Below, in pieces: positions 30,360 to 41,320 of a DNA stretch of 64,000 nt. The notes under the pieces were generated by a model that ran no database searches, had not been told where the DNA came from, and saw only the letters and a list, made by a program, of their open reading frames with translations. Position 1 is the stretch's first letter, and every line of letters starts with the position of its first letter. Location of the stretch: contig OY757911.1 of NCBI GenBank assembly GCA_963585895.1, forward strand, positions 63,826,807 to 63,890,806, given 5' to 3'. The stretch comes from Sepioteuthis lessoniana. Its lineage: Eukaryota; Mollusca; Cephalopoda; Myopsida; Loliginidae. The position numbers were made by a program, and so were the translations under genes.

Positions 30360-31765
30360 ACCTGGTTAGTTCCTCTTGTAAGAAACTCGGGAGCATTCTT
30401 AAAATGAGGAAGGGAAAAACTCCGACAAATGGACTAGAGGGCAAGAAAATTGATGATGATGATGATACTCAAGGCCTTACATCTGGGAAATAACATAGAC
30501 AATATGGACTTACCAGCATCAATGGGTGCATCAATACGAGGACTCAAAGACTACATCAAAAAGCCCAAAGACTAATTACAGCTGCCAGTAAAAATAGTGA
30601 CAAGATTAGAACAAACAGAACACAATAACTAGAAGCAGAAATGAGAAGAAAAAACAACTGTCGGAATATTCCAAGCAACAAACTGGCAAGATCTCACACG
30701 AGAAAATCTAAACATGGCTAAGAAAAGGAAACCTTTACAGAAAAATTGAATCATTTCTTATAGCAGTACAAAACAACGCCATAAGGACCCACTATGTTAA
30801 AACATAAGGACCAACTATGTTAAAACAAAAATAGATAATATGTAAGAGAATAACAAGTGTAGGTTATGTGGGGATAGAGACGAAATGATTGATCATATAA
30901 TAAGCGAATGTAGCGAACTAATACAAAAGAATACAAGACTAGACATGACTGGGTAAGTGAGGTTATCCACTGGGAATAGTGCAAGAACCTAAAATTTGAC
31001 CATACAACCAAATGGTATATGCACAACCCAGAACCCGTTCTGGAAAATGAGACGCACAAAATTCTCTGAGATTTTGTGATACAAACATATCACCAAGTAC
31101 CGGACCGGCTATAAATTAGACAAAAAAAAAAAAAGATGAGAATTTGCTGTATAGTGGAATTTGGCGTTTCGGCGGAGTGAAAATAAAAGAAAACAAAATG
31201 AGAGACAAGCACTTGAACCTTGCCAGAGAACTAAAAATCAAACATGAGAGTAACGGAGATACCAATTGTAATGGTCGCGCTTGGAACGGTCCCCAAAGAC
31301 TTAGGGATTGGACATATTTACCAACCCCTCCGCTCGGGCAGGATATGACACAAGGTCAATTTTTTAAGCGGAGTTTAACAGGTTTGAATTCAGAGTTTTC
31401 CTTCTCCTAGACTAGTTGCCTCACCAAGGCTGAAGAACTCAGTCTGCCCTACTATTTACCCATAGCTGGAGCGAGAATAATTGGATTCATACCTTTCCCA
31501 AGGGTATTAGTGCTATGTGAAATGCAATCAGTCTCGTCCAGGGTTTGAACTCGTGTCGCCGTGTCCATTTCCTACGACGATAACCATTACACCACGGGCA
31601 CCCCCTTAAAGTAAAGGGGTTGGAAGAGTTGGAAATTAGAGGACGAATGGAGACCAGCCAAACTACAGCATTGTTCGGTCAGAATACTGAGAAGAGTCCT
31701 GAAAACCTGAGGGGACTTGCTGTCACTTGTACTCCAGTAAAAGATCATCAGCTAAATGGTATTCT
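30360..31765 (+). mobile_element. LINE-1r (R4/Dong-like) 3' half, split by SINE-D
   Basis: Starts at the W-L-V-P-L-V-R-N-S-G segment after the RT domain. It runs through the R-A-R-K-L, S-I-R-G-L-K-D-Y-I and T-R-E-N-L-N-M-A regions, the knuckle region near 30850 and L-N-L-A-R-E-L-K near 31215, and ends with the 3' UTR near 31765. Several stops and frameshifts are present. A SINE-D lies at 31312-31608. Confidence 0.75.
31312..31608 (-). mobile_element. SINE-D copy, complete, nested in LINE-1r
   Basis: On the minus strand the head GGGGGTGCCCGTGGTGTAATGG with the B box GAGTTCAAACCC is followed by CCCTTGGGAAAGGTATGAA (core shared with SINE-B), CAGCTATGGGTAAATAGTAG, CTAGTCTAGGAGAAGG and the tail ending TGTCATATCCTGCCCGAGCG. 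This is the reference SINE-D. The host LINE resumes at once on both sides, so SINE-D is younger than this LINE copy. Confidence 0.8.
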
Positions 31766-31769
31766 TCTT

Positions 31770-32760
31770 TTCATTCATGGTTTTCTTTATTAAATCTACA
31801 TTTGTTTTGTTTTCTTGCGTTAACATTTGTTTTGCGGTGCTGGGGTGTCGGTTTTCAGCATTTTGCATTTCAATTCGGTTAATTACCTCTTGTTTTTCAG
31901 TATGTTAGTGTTTCAATTTGGGTTGGCGGATCTTGTTCATATTCTTCCCTCTTTATTTGTTCTCATATTTTGTGTATGTCAAGGTTAGAAAACCGTCCTT
32001 TCTTTTTAATATCATTCTATTTTGGTTAGCAAGTCTTTTCTAATATCAAAGCTGGTAGATTCTGTTCAAATTTCAATGATTCCTTTTCAAAACCTTCTTT
32101 GCGTTGGATATCTCTTAAAATAACTGTGAAATACATCTTTAACTTGGCCATTGGCCTAATGGGTAGATTGTGCGCCTATGGTCTGGATGACGGGGGTTCA
32201 ATCCTAGGTGGAGTCATACCAAAGATTCAAAAATGCTACTGGATGCCGCCTTACTTAACGCTCAGCATTATAAGGTACGGATCAAGGGTAAAGTGGGGCA
32301 ATCCAGGGAATGGAGTTGCACCATTCCTTATACCTCGGTGTAATAGCTATTGAAAAGGGAGCCTTCTGGTCGCCCTCAATTACGGTCGCTCTCAAATACG
32401 GTTGCCAACTTTACTTTTACTTTACATCTCTATCTTCCCTAGTCCATTTTTTCGTTGGTGTCTCTGAGTTGAATAGCTGTTTGGTCGTTGGTTGTGTACC
32501 AGAGATTAGAACTGCCAACATTCGCAGGATGCCTATCGGATCTTCCATGTTTATTATTGAGGGAGCATCTGCCGATCACGACACCCAGACAACAGGCCTG
32601 GGTGTCAGGCTGAATTAGGTTAGGATTTGTCATTTTTCATGGGTGCTATATTGAGGTTATACCAGACCTAGGATTTGATAATTACCAGTGCCCTGGTCGC
32701 AGTTGAGACCAGATACTCTTACTAGTTAGAGGATACTTAAGCGGGTCACAAAAAACCTCC
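31770..32760 (-). mobile_element. LINE-1r 5' end, opposite orientation, split by SINE-A
   Basis: On the minus strand 32760-32430 is the LINE-1r leader (CAGCCTGACACCCAGGCCTG, GTGTCGTGATCGG, shared with 47120-47290), then after SINE-A come N-terminal codons (T-S-Q-R-L, A-D-Q-V-R, D-P-P-T-Q). It abuts the 3' end of the plus-strand copy at 31765, so two copies meet in opposite orientation. Confidence 0.65.
32150..32425 (+). mobile_element. SINE-A copy nested in LINE-1r 5' region
   Basis: Head CATTGGCCTAATGGGTAGAT, B box GGGTTCAATCC, body, and a 3' end with a short extra duplication of the CGGTCGC segment. It interrupts the minus-strand LINE-1r leader/ORF, so it is younger. Confidence 0.85.
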
Positions 32761-33295
32761 CGTTCTAAATCTACCAAATTTTAACTTACATCTTCATTTG
32801 CTACCTACTTAAGCTGCTACTTGGTGCTTGGATTGTCTTATAACTGAAATTTCTGTGGTTTAAACCTGAACAATTGTGTGGTATTTATCAATGCCAGATT
32901 ATTGGTCTGTATTTCAAGTATTCCAAATCTTTTATATCATCCCTATCTGATTCTTTTTGTTTAACGGTTTTTTATCAAAAAGAGTTCTTGTCATGTGACA
33001 AAGTTACTATTAGAATTTACGTTTACTTTCCCACTTTTTTCTCTTTTTCCCCTCTCCTCCCATACATACATACATATGTGTATATATATATATATATTGA
33101 AATTCAACGGAAAGCATTAAATATTACTTCGAATGTTCGGTATTTACTAATAAGTAACAATTTTCAGCTTATCAACGAAGATAAATAAAAATATTTTGTT
33201 CCCACTTTAACCGTTTCTCTTCTCACTTACTCTAAATATTTCGAATGTTTTTTTTTTTTTTTGTCAAAAATTCTTTTCACTAGACTTTATTCGAA
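32761..33295. other. No gene recognised; short (TA)n
   Basis: AT-rich DNA with CATACATA/TATATA near 33061-33097 and a T run at 33249-33262. Confidence 0.4.
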
Positions 33296-33877
33296 TAATG
33301 ATAATAATAATAATAATAATACTAGACATGATTGGGTGGGCAAGATGATCCACTTGGAGATGTGCAAGAAATTTAAATTTGACCATACGAACAAATGCTT
33401 TATACACAACCAAGCAGCTGTCCTAGAAAATGACACACATAAACTCCTTTGGGATTTTAACACATAGACGGATCACCTAATCTCAGCCAGAAAACCAGAC
33501 CTAATAATCAATAAAAAAAAAGAGAAATTGTAAAATTGTCGACCTTGCTGTCCCAGCTGACCACAGAATAGAACTGAAAGAATATGAAAAGAAGGATAAC
33601 TACCTCAACCTTGCTAGGGAATTGAAAAAACTATGGAACATGAAGGTGACAATTATACCAGTTGTGAGTAGTGCTTTTGGTATAGTAACTAAAGGATTAT
33701 TAAAGAGACTGAAGGACATGGAAGTTGGCGGACGAGTGGAGACCATCCAAACTACAGCATTATTGAGAATGGCCAGAATACTGAGAAGAGTCCTGGAGAC
33801 TTGAGAAGACTTGCTGTCACTCAAACTCCAGGGAAAGGCCATCAGCTAATGCTGATGTGAAGAACTCTAAAGGGGTA

Positions 33878-33942
<65 letters not shown>
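33296..33942 (+). mobile_element. LINE-1r 3' fragment flanked on both sides by (TAA)n
   Basis: The body (33323-33877) begins at T-R-H-D-W-V-G-K just past the CCHC knuckle. It includes HTNKCFIHN, LENDTHKLLWDF, a PD-L-I-I-I-N-K-K-K endonuclease segment, L-N-L-A-R-E-L-K-K-L-W-N-M-K and the 3' UTR. (AAT)n precedes it (33296-33322) and a 60-bp (AAT)n follows. A 5'-truncated LINE inserted within a TAA tract is what Dong/R4-clade targeting predicts. Confidence 0.8.
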
Positions 33943-34556
33943 AGTTAATTACATAATAAGTGAATAGAGCAAACTAGAGCAAAAGCGTAGAAACTAAGCA
34001 TGACTGTCTGGAGAAGGTAATCTACTGATAAGAAATTATAAGTTAATAATACAACCAAAAATGGTATATGTACAAAACAGAAACCTTCCAAGAGAATGAG
34101 ACGCACAAAAATTCTTTGGGACCCTGCGATACAAACGGATCACATTATCTCGGCAAGAAGGCCAGACCTAGAGTTAGCAAGAAAAAAAGAAGTTGTATCT
34201 AATGAATTTTGAAGTTCGAGTGGCCCACAGAGTGAAAAATGAAAGAAAGCGAAAAGATGAGAAATACTTGGCCCTTGCCAGAGATGTAAAAACCTGTGGA
34301 ACATAAAGATGACAATGACACCAATTGTGGCTCGAGCGCTTAAAACGATCCTCAAAGACTTGGAAAGGGAACTAGAAAAATTGAAAATCAGAGTAAGAAT
34401 CAAGATCATCCAAACTACAGCATTGTTAAGATCGGCCAGACTACTAAGAAGAGTCCTGGAGATCTGATGAGACTTGCTGTCACTCAGATTCCTGTGATAG
34501 ACCATTAGCTATTGCTAATCAGAAAAAACTCACAAGGAGTAAAATAACGATAAAGA
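33943..34556 (+). mobile_element. LINE-1r 3' fragment
   Basis: Follows the previous copy's (AAT)n directly. It covers E-N-E-T-H-K-x-L-W-D, R-R-P-D-L-E-L, V-A-H-R-V-K, Y-L-A-L-A-R-D and the 3' UTR, ending AAGGAGTAAAATAACGATAA. It has multiple frame breaks and is more diverged than the 33296 copy. Confidence 0.75.
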
Positions 34557-35110
34557 AGATAAATATTTTTCCATGAGTCTGTTTGTAAGACTTTCCTTGC
34601 TGTTCTATACTTTTGATGTTAAAGACTGATTCATAAAAATGCCATTTCGAAAAAAGTTTTACTTCATTTTTGGTTCCCTTTAGTGTATTTGTTTTTATTT
34701 GTTTTCACGATTGTAACGTTGGTCTTTGGAAAGAAGAGGTAGTCACATCCTATTTCGGGAACCACCCAGATGTTATTGCTTTCGTCGGTAACCAATGACT
34801 CCTACTTTCTTCCGTCTTTAGAAGTATGTCTTTCTGTAAATTCTCTGTATGCTGATGTCAGGAGATTTCAGTGCTTTTCTTTATTTTTGTTGTGTTTAAG
34901 CTTAGCGCATTTTCGAGTTTTTTTTTTCCTGCTTTTATTTTACCTAAACGTTAACTCACGCCAAATATATTCAGTATATACCTGTTTATAAATCAAATTT
35001 TGAAGATGTAATTTCTTTGGCAATAAACTAGAGTAGAGATATACATGAGTAATGGTTTTGTAAGGTTGAAATTCGAATATAAAAGCAGGAACTATAGACA
35101 ACACTTGCCT
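34557..35110. other. No recognisable feature
   Basis: T-rich DNA. The 73-residue plus frame at 34770 has no recognised domain. Confidence 0.35.
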
Positions 35111-35114
35111 TCAG

Positions 35115-35640
35115 AAATGAATCCGTTCTTTCTGTGGGGTTTAGAACACGCTGACTCTTTCTACTGTCGAGGGGTAAGCCCCCTTACAAAAAAAAAGGAA
35201 TGTCCAGAGTATGTTACAAAACAGCATCAGACGGTGAGCTTTGATTTTGGGAAGTGTAGAGTACACCTTTATCGTCATTACTCCCAGGTCCACTCTGTTC
35301 CAGAATGGTAGTACCTGTTAGTGTTCCATCTAGGGATCAAATAAAACTGAAAAGTATTTGTATAAGATAAGAATATCTGATGACATTTTAACTGTAGACT
35401 ATTTATATTAAGAATAATTACTTGAAACTATAATTAGAGCTTCAAGTAATTATTCTTAGAAATAACTAAAATTGTTTTCTAAGGATTTGTTATCAATTAC
35501 TTGAAACCATATAACCATGTGCACAACAAAATGAATATGATTAAATATAAGTAATTGTTTGAAACCATATAAAAATTAATATAAGATAAGATTACTTGGA
35601 ACCATACAACTGGATTTAAATAAATTTCACTCCATAGGAA
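35115..35640 (+). mobile_element. Family C copy, array degraded
   Basis: Head region with GAGGGGTAAGCCCCC, CCACTCTGTTCCAGAATGGT and GTTCCATCTAGGGATC, then array units of the CTTGAAACTATAATT kind. No tail is seen before the SINE-A at 35663. Confidence 0.65.
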
Positions 35641-35662
35641 ATCTTGATATCATATAGTAAAA

Positions 35663-35912
35663 AGTTGGTGACTATAGTCGAGGGTAACCCGAAAGCTCCC
35701 TTTTCGATAGCTACTACACCAATGTGTAGGGGAGGGCGCTAATCATTTCCCTAGATTGCTCTACTTTACCCTTGATCCGTACCTTATAATGCTGAGTGTT
35801 AAGCAAGGAGGCATCAAGTACCATTTTTTGAGTCTTTGGTATGACTCGACCTGGGATTGAACCCAGGTCTCCCGGACCATTGGCGAACACTCTAACCCCT
35901 AGGCCAACTCTT
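35663..35912 (-). mobile_element. SINE-A copy
   Basis: On the minus strand TTGGCCTAGGGGTTAGAG head, GGGTTCAATCCCAGG B box, body and CCCTCGACTATAGTC 3' end are all present. Confidence 0.87.
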
Positions 35913-35964
35913 AAGAAATAACTGTACAAAAAATGTAAACATAAATGCGCAATGAACACGATTG

Positions 35965-36020
35965 CCTAACCTTTAAGCATAAAATAACCCTGGATGGATT
36001 GACATGCCGTTAAAATCAAT
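35965..36020 (+). mobile_element. Family C tail scrap
   Basis: AAAATAACCCTGGATGGATT and GACATGCCGTTAAAA match the tail hairpin region. It may be the tail of the 35115 copy, separated from it by the SINE-A insertion. 36021-36690 shows nothing recognisable. Confidence 0.5.
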
Positions 36021-36694
36021 CACTCAAAAATCAATTCCATAAAGTAATGATTGCATGGATATAAAGCAGAAGTCAACCAATACATGACTTATGCACGAGA
36101 GTATACGGTAATTGATATAATAAATAATAAGTATCTTTCACGTGAAATATGATCTAGAAATCATCCTCATCAACAATATTTAATGAGAATTTTACCTTGG
36201 TTGCCTCATCAGCACCAATTCTTGCTCGCCTTGAAAGGATGTGTTTCATGGCTCCTTGTGGTGTACCAAATTTCATACTAATACAACAAGTGATGGACAT
36301 TTGACTCACCAAGGCAGACTCTTTATTGAGGATCATTGCAAAATATTCTATACTAGTAATTCCAGTTCTTACTTTTCAAGAATAACCGTGATAGAGTTAT
36401 TTTAGCTGCCTGGATGATTTTGGTGGTTGGTTAAAACCTGGTCATTCTATGAAGTCAAAAACATTTTTTTACTTCTTCTCAAAGTCTATATATAACCCAT
36501 TTTGAGCAGAAGTTGCATATTTCTACAGTAATTACCAAATAAAGAAAATCTTTGTTCGAATTCAAGAACCAGTATGTTAATTATGCCATTTTTGATTGAG
36601 AATAATCAGTGAGCTTTTACAATGGAAGAAGATTTTATGCTTTTTAGATTCGCACCTCATATTGCATTTGTATTGAAAGATAAAATATTAATTT

Positions 36695-37530
36695 GTGTTA
36701 GTTTCATAGCATATCAGCCATTGTAGGTTATTTATAGCCAAATCCTCTTTATAAGTAAAGTTGGCGACGGTAGTCGTGGGTGGCCTAAAGGCTCCCTTTT
36801 CAACAACTACCACATCAAAGTGTGGGGTACGGCACGACTCCTTTTTCTGGATTGCCCCACTTTACCCTTGATCCGTACCTTATAATGCTGAGTGTTAAGC
36901 AAGGAGGCACCAAATAGCATTTTTTGAGTCTTTGGTATGACACGATCTGAGATTGAACTCAGGTCTCCCGAGCCATTGGCGAACACTCTAACCGTTAAAC
37001 CAATGACCGGTTACTTTTTCCTCTTTATACATATATATTAAATATCCATGATTTGTAAATATATTTTGTTGCACACATTTAATTGGTTACAAGTATCGCT
37101 ATTTAACGTTAATTATCCTATTCAACATGATTCATTCGTTTTCACATTGTTAAAATGGTTTCAAGTATTGTTATTTATCATTAACAATTCAATTAAACAT
37201 TAGTCATTTGTTTCCACACAATTAAATGATCAAACAGTTCTGTGTCTAACAATTCAATTTAGTATTAGTTATTCGTTTGCACACAATTTGAATGACAAAC
37301 AATTCTACTTGACCCACAGATAGAACCCTATTAGGTACTACCACTCCAGGTCGGAGTGAACCTGAGAGACGGTAATGAAGGGGTACTCCACATTCCCCAG
37401 AGCTCCAGCATTACTCGAGTTTCGCCTTCAGATTGTTTTGTGCCATATCCTGGAAACTCGTTGGGAGAGTCTTACCCCTCCACAGAGATGCAGTCGTCTT
37501 ATTTCTACAGCCCCAGCTGACTGGGCTACA
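36695..37530 (-). mobile_element. Family C copy, split by SINE-A
   Basis: The tail (CATAGCATATCAGCCATTGT) is at 36705-36750. After the SINE-A comes an array of units with CAAGTATTGTTATTTA and CATTAGTCATTTGTTT, then the head ending CCCCAGCTGACTGGGCT at 37526. Confidence 0.75.
36754..37018 (-). mobile_element. SINE-A nested in family C with 11-bp target duplication
   Basis: Minus-strand SINE-A with head TCATTGGTTTAACGGTTAGAG and B box GAGTTCAATCTC. The host sequence TCCTCTTTATA is present on both sides (36743-36753 and 37019-37029), an exact 11-bp duplication. The SINE is therefore a clean LINE-mediated insertion, younger than the family C copy. Confidence 0.88.
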
Positions 37531-37800
37531 TAAGATATTAATTCAAAGCTTTGTTTCTTAGTTCGTTTTCAGTTAGAAGGTAAATACTGAACAAAGGTTG
37601 TTTCGAATAAATCAAATTGGACAAAGATAAGAGCAGCCCACCTTTCGTGGTGAAATCATATCGATCTTGTTTCTGTTTGTAATCTTAAAGATGCATCGCA
37701 AACGGAATTTTCACTGAATGGTGTTTGAATTAAGTAAAAGGCTGAGTTTTTCGCAGATAAAGTTTTGTTTTCGCTTAACATCGCAGTCAAAATATAATGT
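37531..37800. other. No recognisable feature
   Basis: No supported gene or repeat between family C and LINE-2r. Confidence 0.35.
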
Positions 37801-37809
37801 TGTACTAAA

Positions 37810-39172
37810 TTTAGCTGGATAATTCAGCAGGAATATATCTAAAAGAAGAGGCAGAATACATACAAATTCAGATAGATAAGATGAGAGACTCGGTGGAAGA
37901 TAGACAATCCAGGATAGCCTGGCAAACAATAAACGAAGTAAGTAGAAGGAAGAGCACAGCCAAAGCAAAATTGAAGGCTGCAAGCCAACAAGAAAGAGTA
38001 AAACTATGGGAACAGCATTTCAAAAATCTACTAGGAAACCCACCGAAAATAACGGATGAACGATCACCAGAATTATCAGTAAGCAATTAGACATTAAACT
38101 AGGTCCTTTCACCAAAGAAGAACTCGACTCAGTTCTTAGAAGAATTAAAAATAGGAAAGCTGCAGGGCTAGACGAGATCCCCCCAGAAGTGTAGAAGACT
38201 AGACAATTCGACGATATACTGCTCCGGCAATGCAACGCAGTCTATAGTCAAAATAGGATAGAAAGATGGATGAAGGGATGCATCCTCCTTTCCCTAAAAA
38301 GGCGACCTCGGACTAGCCAAGAACTACCGAGGGATAACACTTACATCCATAGCAGCCAAAATCTACAATGCCCTACTACGAAACCGCATAGAACCCAAAA
38401 TAGACAACATCCTTAGGAAAAACCAAAATGGCTTCTGAAGAAATAGATCCACAACCTCACAAATACTGACCATCCGTAGAATCCTTGAAGGCGTTCGGGC
38501 AAAAAACCTTCAGGCGACATTACTATTTGTCGACTTTACCAAGGCCTTCGATTCCATACACAGAGGGAAGATGGAGCAAATCCTACTAGCATACGGCCTA
38601 CCAAAAGAAACCGTAGCAGCGATAATGATTCTCTACAGAAACACCAAAGTGAAAGTACGTTCACCAGATGGAGACACGGAATACTTCGACATTGTTGCAG
38701 GAGTACTACAAGGAAACACGCTAGCCCCGTACCTCTTTATCATCTGTCTAGACTACGTGCTTAGAACTTCGATCGGCAAAATCAGAGAAAATGACTGGAG
38801 AAGAAACTAGACGGAAATTACACAAGAATGTTTAGAGCAGTATTGAACAAGTCCTGGCGACAACACCCCACGAGACACCAACTATACGGACACTTGCCCC
38901 CCATCACGAAAACTATACAAGTTAGACGAACCAGACACGCGGGACACTGCTGGAGAAGCAAGGACGAGCTCAAAAGTGATGTACTCCTATGGACCCCCTC
39001 ATATGGCCGTGCAAAAGCAGGACGACCAGCTCGAGCTTACATACAGCAACTATGTGAGGATACAGGATGTAACCCTGAAGACCTGCCGGAGGCGATGAAT
39101 GATAGGGAGAAGTGGCGAGAGAGGGTCAGGGATATCCGTGCTGGCGGCACGACATGATGATGATGATGAATT
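37810..39172 (+). mobile_element. LINE-2r (RTE-like) with internal deletion
   Basis: 5'-truncated LINE without endonuclease. It starts near Y-I-Q-I-Q-I-D-K-M-R-D-S-V-E-D (37860). RT motifs follow: N-Y-R-G-I-T-L-T-S-I (38325), FVDFTKAFDSI (38525), IVAGVLQGNTLAPYLFIICL (38690). After N-D-W (38797) it jumps straight to R-R-N / L-D-G-N-Y-T-R-M-F-R-A-V, so the YADD catalytic motif and thumb are deleted. The C-terminal part has RTRHAGHCWRSKDEL, GRAKAGRPARAYIQQLCEDT and PEAMNDREKWRERV. It ends in ACATGATGATGATG. Stops lie upstream of the RT core. RTE assignment rests on the trinucleotide tail and recalled RT sequence. Confidence 0.82.
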
Positions 39173-39184
39173 CATTCATTCTTC

Positions 39185-40975
39185 ATTCTTTCTCTTGTAA
39201 CGGTATATCAACCCATCTATTGTTATTTTATGCTAAGAGGTTGGGGAATCGCGTTCAGTGTACATTTATATCTAACTTTTTTGTGGAGTTGTTTCTTAAG
39301 TACAGTTATATGGTTTCATGGATTCCTATTTAATACGAATAATTTGCACAGTTATATGGTTTCACGTATTCCTATCTAATACGAATAATTTGTACAGTTA
39401 TATAGTTTCAAGTATTCCTATCTAATACAAATAATTTGAACAGCTACGTGGTGCATTCAATAGGTTTCCAGACTTTTTTTACAGGCATTTAAAATTGTCG
39501 TAGACTCTTGAAAATTCAGTATGTTATTTCTATACATCTTATGAGATGACTGACCAATTTTTATGATTTCAGGTTTAAATGAACAGCTACAGCAGCAATT
39601 GGAATACACCCTACTAAAGCTGGTGAATTTCAAAAATGCAGTTTGACACTTTAAAGCTTATGGGATGCTTCAGACAGCTTTTCGACCATCTTGCATGAAT
39701 CAAACATCAGTTTTTGAGTGGCATAAGAGATTCAAGGAAGGCAGGGAGTCTATAAGGGATGATGAGAGGTGTGGGGGGAGTATGGAAGTTAGTCAATACA
39801 CCAGAGTTCACTGGCCAAACGGTTAGGGTTAGGGTTACTATCTTGAGGTTTTAAGGGAGTTCAGGAAGAGATTCCGTTGGAAGAGGCTAGCACTCTTTAA
39901 ATCGGGTCATTGGCATTTCCACCAGAACAATACACCAGTCTACAACTCCATCCTTGTCACCAACTATTTGACCAAGATAGGCATCAAGATCGTTCGTCAG
40001 CCTCCCTATAGTCCAGACCTTGCTCCCTGTGACTTTTGGTTATTCCCTAAGCTCAGAGGCTGTCGTTATGAGACAATTGACGAGATGAAAGAGGCTGTGA
40101 CGAAGGTCATTGACACGCTTACACAAGAGGACTTTCATAGAGTCTTCCAGAAGTTGTTGGAACGGTACAACAAGTACATTGGAGCTGGAGGAGATTACTT
40201 CGAAGGGGACTAGAGTTTCATGTGTGTACTATCAATAAAAGTGCCCATACGAAAAAAAGTCTGGAAACTTATTTAATGATCCGCGTATATGGTTTCAAGT
40301 ATTCCTGTCTAATACGAATAACTTGCACAGTTATATGATTTCAAGTATTCCTATCTAATACAAATAATTTGCACTGTTATATGGTTTCAAGTATTCTTAT
40401 CTAATACCAATAATTTGCACTGTTATATAGTTTCAAGTATTCCTATCTAATACGAATAATTTACACAGTTATATGGTTTCAAGTAATTTGTAATAATCAT
40501 GAATAAACGATAATAGAGCTTCAAGAAACTATTTTTAATACAAATAATTGACATAGTTATATGGCATTATATTACTATCGAGCATTTTTAAACGAATCTA
40601 TTTGACCCTGTAAAGTAACAACAGTAAAATGCTAAAATATACACACCTAGCCTCTGGCCACTCGGCTGTTTTTATAACATGGGATGAATGAATTTACGTT
40701 CTCCAATCTCTGTCCCCATTACCGAATGGGACCTTCTATTTCTACTCGAAGACCCATAGATGATACCCTAACGGGTTCTACCGCACAGGGGTAAGAGTGG
40801 AGTAAAGGCAATGAAGAGATATTCCACACTCTCCAGAACTCGAGAACTGAAGCCTCACCACCTGATGTTGTTTAGTGTCATACTCAGGATACACCTTTTT
40901 TCAAAAAGAAGAATCGTAACCCTCTTTAAGGGAAACAGTCGATGTATTTTGTCCCACCGATTGGGAGGACTAATG
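39185..40975 (-). mobile_element. Family C copy, 1.8 kb including a mariner
   Basis: Tail at 39190-39235 (ACGGTATATCAACCCATCTA). Long array of about 47-bp units (TATATGGTTTCAAGTATTCC, TATCTAATACGAATAATTTG) at 39340-39445 and 40286-40560. The head region (40755-40975) contains GACCCATAGATGATACCC and GAGGATACACC. Without the mariner it is about 950 bp. The unit is shorter and more uniform here than in the 10285 copy. Confidence 0.75.
39447..40285 (+). mobile_element. Mariner DNA transposon, internally deleted, TA duplication
   Basis: An 839-bp element flanked by TA (39445-39446, 40286-40287), with inverted ends of about 27 bp (CGTGGTGCATTCAATAGG left; complement of right CGCGGATCATTAAATAAG, both then TTTCCAGAC). 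The transposase N terminus shows F-E-W-H-K-R-F-K-E-G-R-E-S and R-D-D-E-R-C. The middle, including the first catalytic Asp, is missing. The second catalytic region reads HQNN where mariners have HQDN. The last 81 residues (39968-40213) are open and hold YSPDLAPCDFWLFPKL, the third Asp. It is non-autonomous and interrupts a family C array. Confidence 0.88.
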
Positions 40976-41079
40976 ATCAGATGATTATTATGAGTTAGAT
41001 ACTTGAATTTAAGTACCGGGGAACAACATGGAAAAAAGAGAGCAAGGGTATTGAAAGTGACTGTTTTGCAGAACGCTAT

Positions 41080-41157
41080 TAAAAAAAAACGTATAAATAA
41101 TAATGGAAAGAAGAGTATACACTCTTCTTTCCATTATTATTTATACGTTTTTTTTTA
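41080..41157. repeat. Perfect palindrome, 37-bp arms, 4-bp loop
   Basis: The left arm from 41080 to 41116 is exactly complementary to 41121-41157 around the loop ATAC. The arms are A9/T9 plus CGTATAAATAATAATGG-AAAGAAGAGT. Directly after it lies (GT)n(GA)n. No frame or transposon end was recognised. Confidence 0.9.
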
Positions 41158-41159
41158 GT

Positions 41160-41160
<1 letters not shown>

Positions 41161-41204
<44 letters not shown>

Positions 41205-41206
41205 TA
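41161..41206. repeat. (GT)n(GA)n microsatellite
   Basis: GT for about 20 bp then GA for about 25 bp, beside the palindrome. Confidence 0.92.
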
Positions 41207-41320
41207 GAGACTCGAAATAGTTATCCTCTCTACTTCTATTCGTGAAACGAAGACGTCGCTCACTGACATAACTGGTTTGTAGTTTGTATTCTAGCCATCC
41301 TAAATTCATTATATCAACAA

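Noticed and set aside
33600-33842. Long minus-strand frames opposite LINE-1r copies
   Set aside because: Shadows of the plus-strand element (as also at 43107-43388, 47504-47926 and 50976-51557). The plus strand carries the RT, knuckle and endonuclease motifs.
36205-36225. Third CTGATGA site as a hammerhead
   Set aside because: The minus strand has CTGATGAGGCAACC but no following GAAA or stem I.
39825-39840. Telomere-like GGTTAGGGTTAGGG
   Set aside because: Only two units, located at the deletion junction within the mariner. Not an interstitial telomere.
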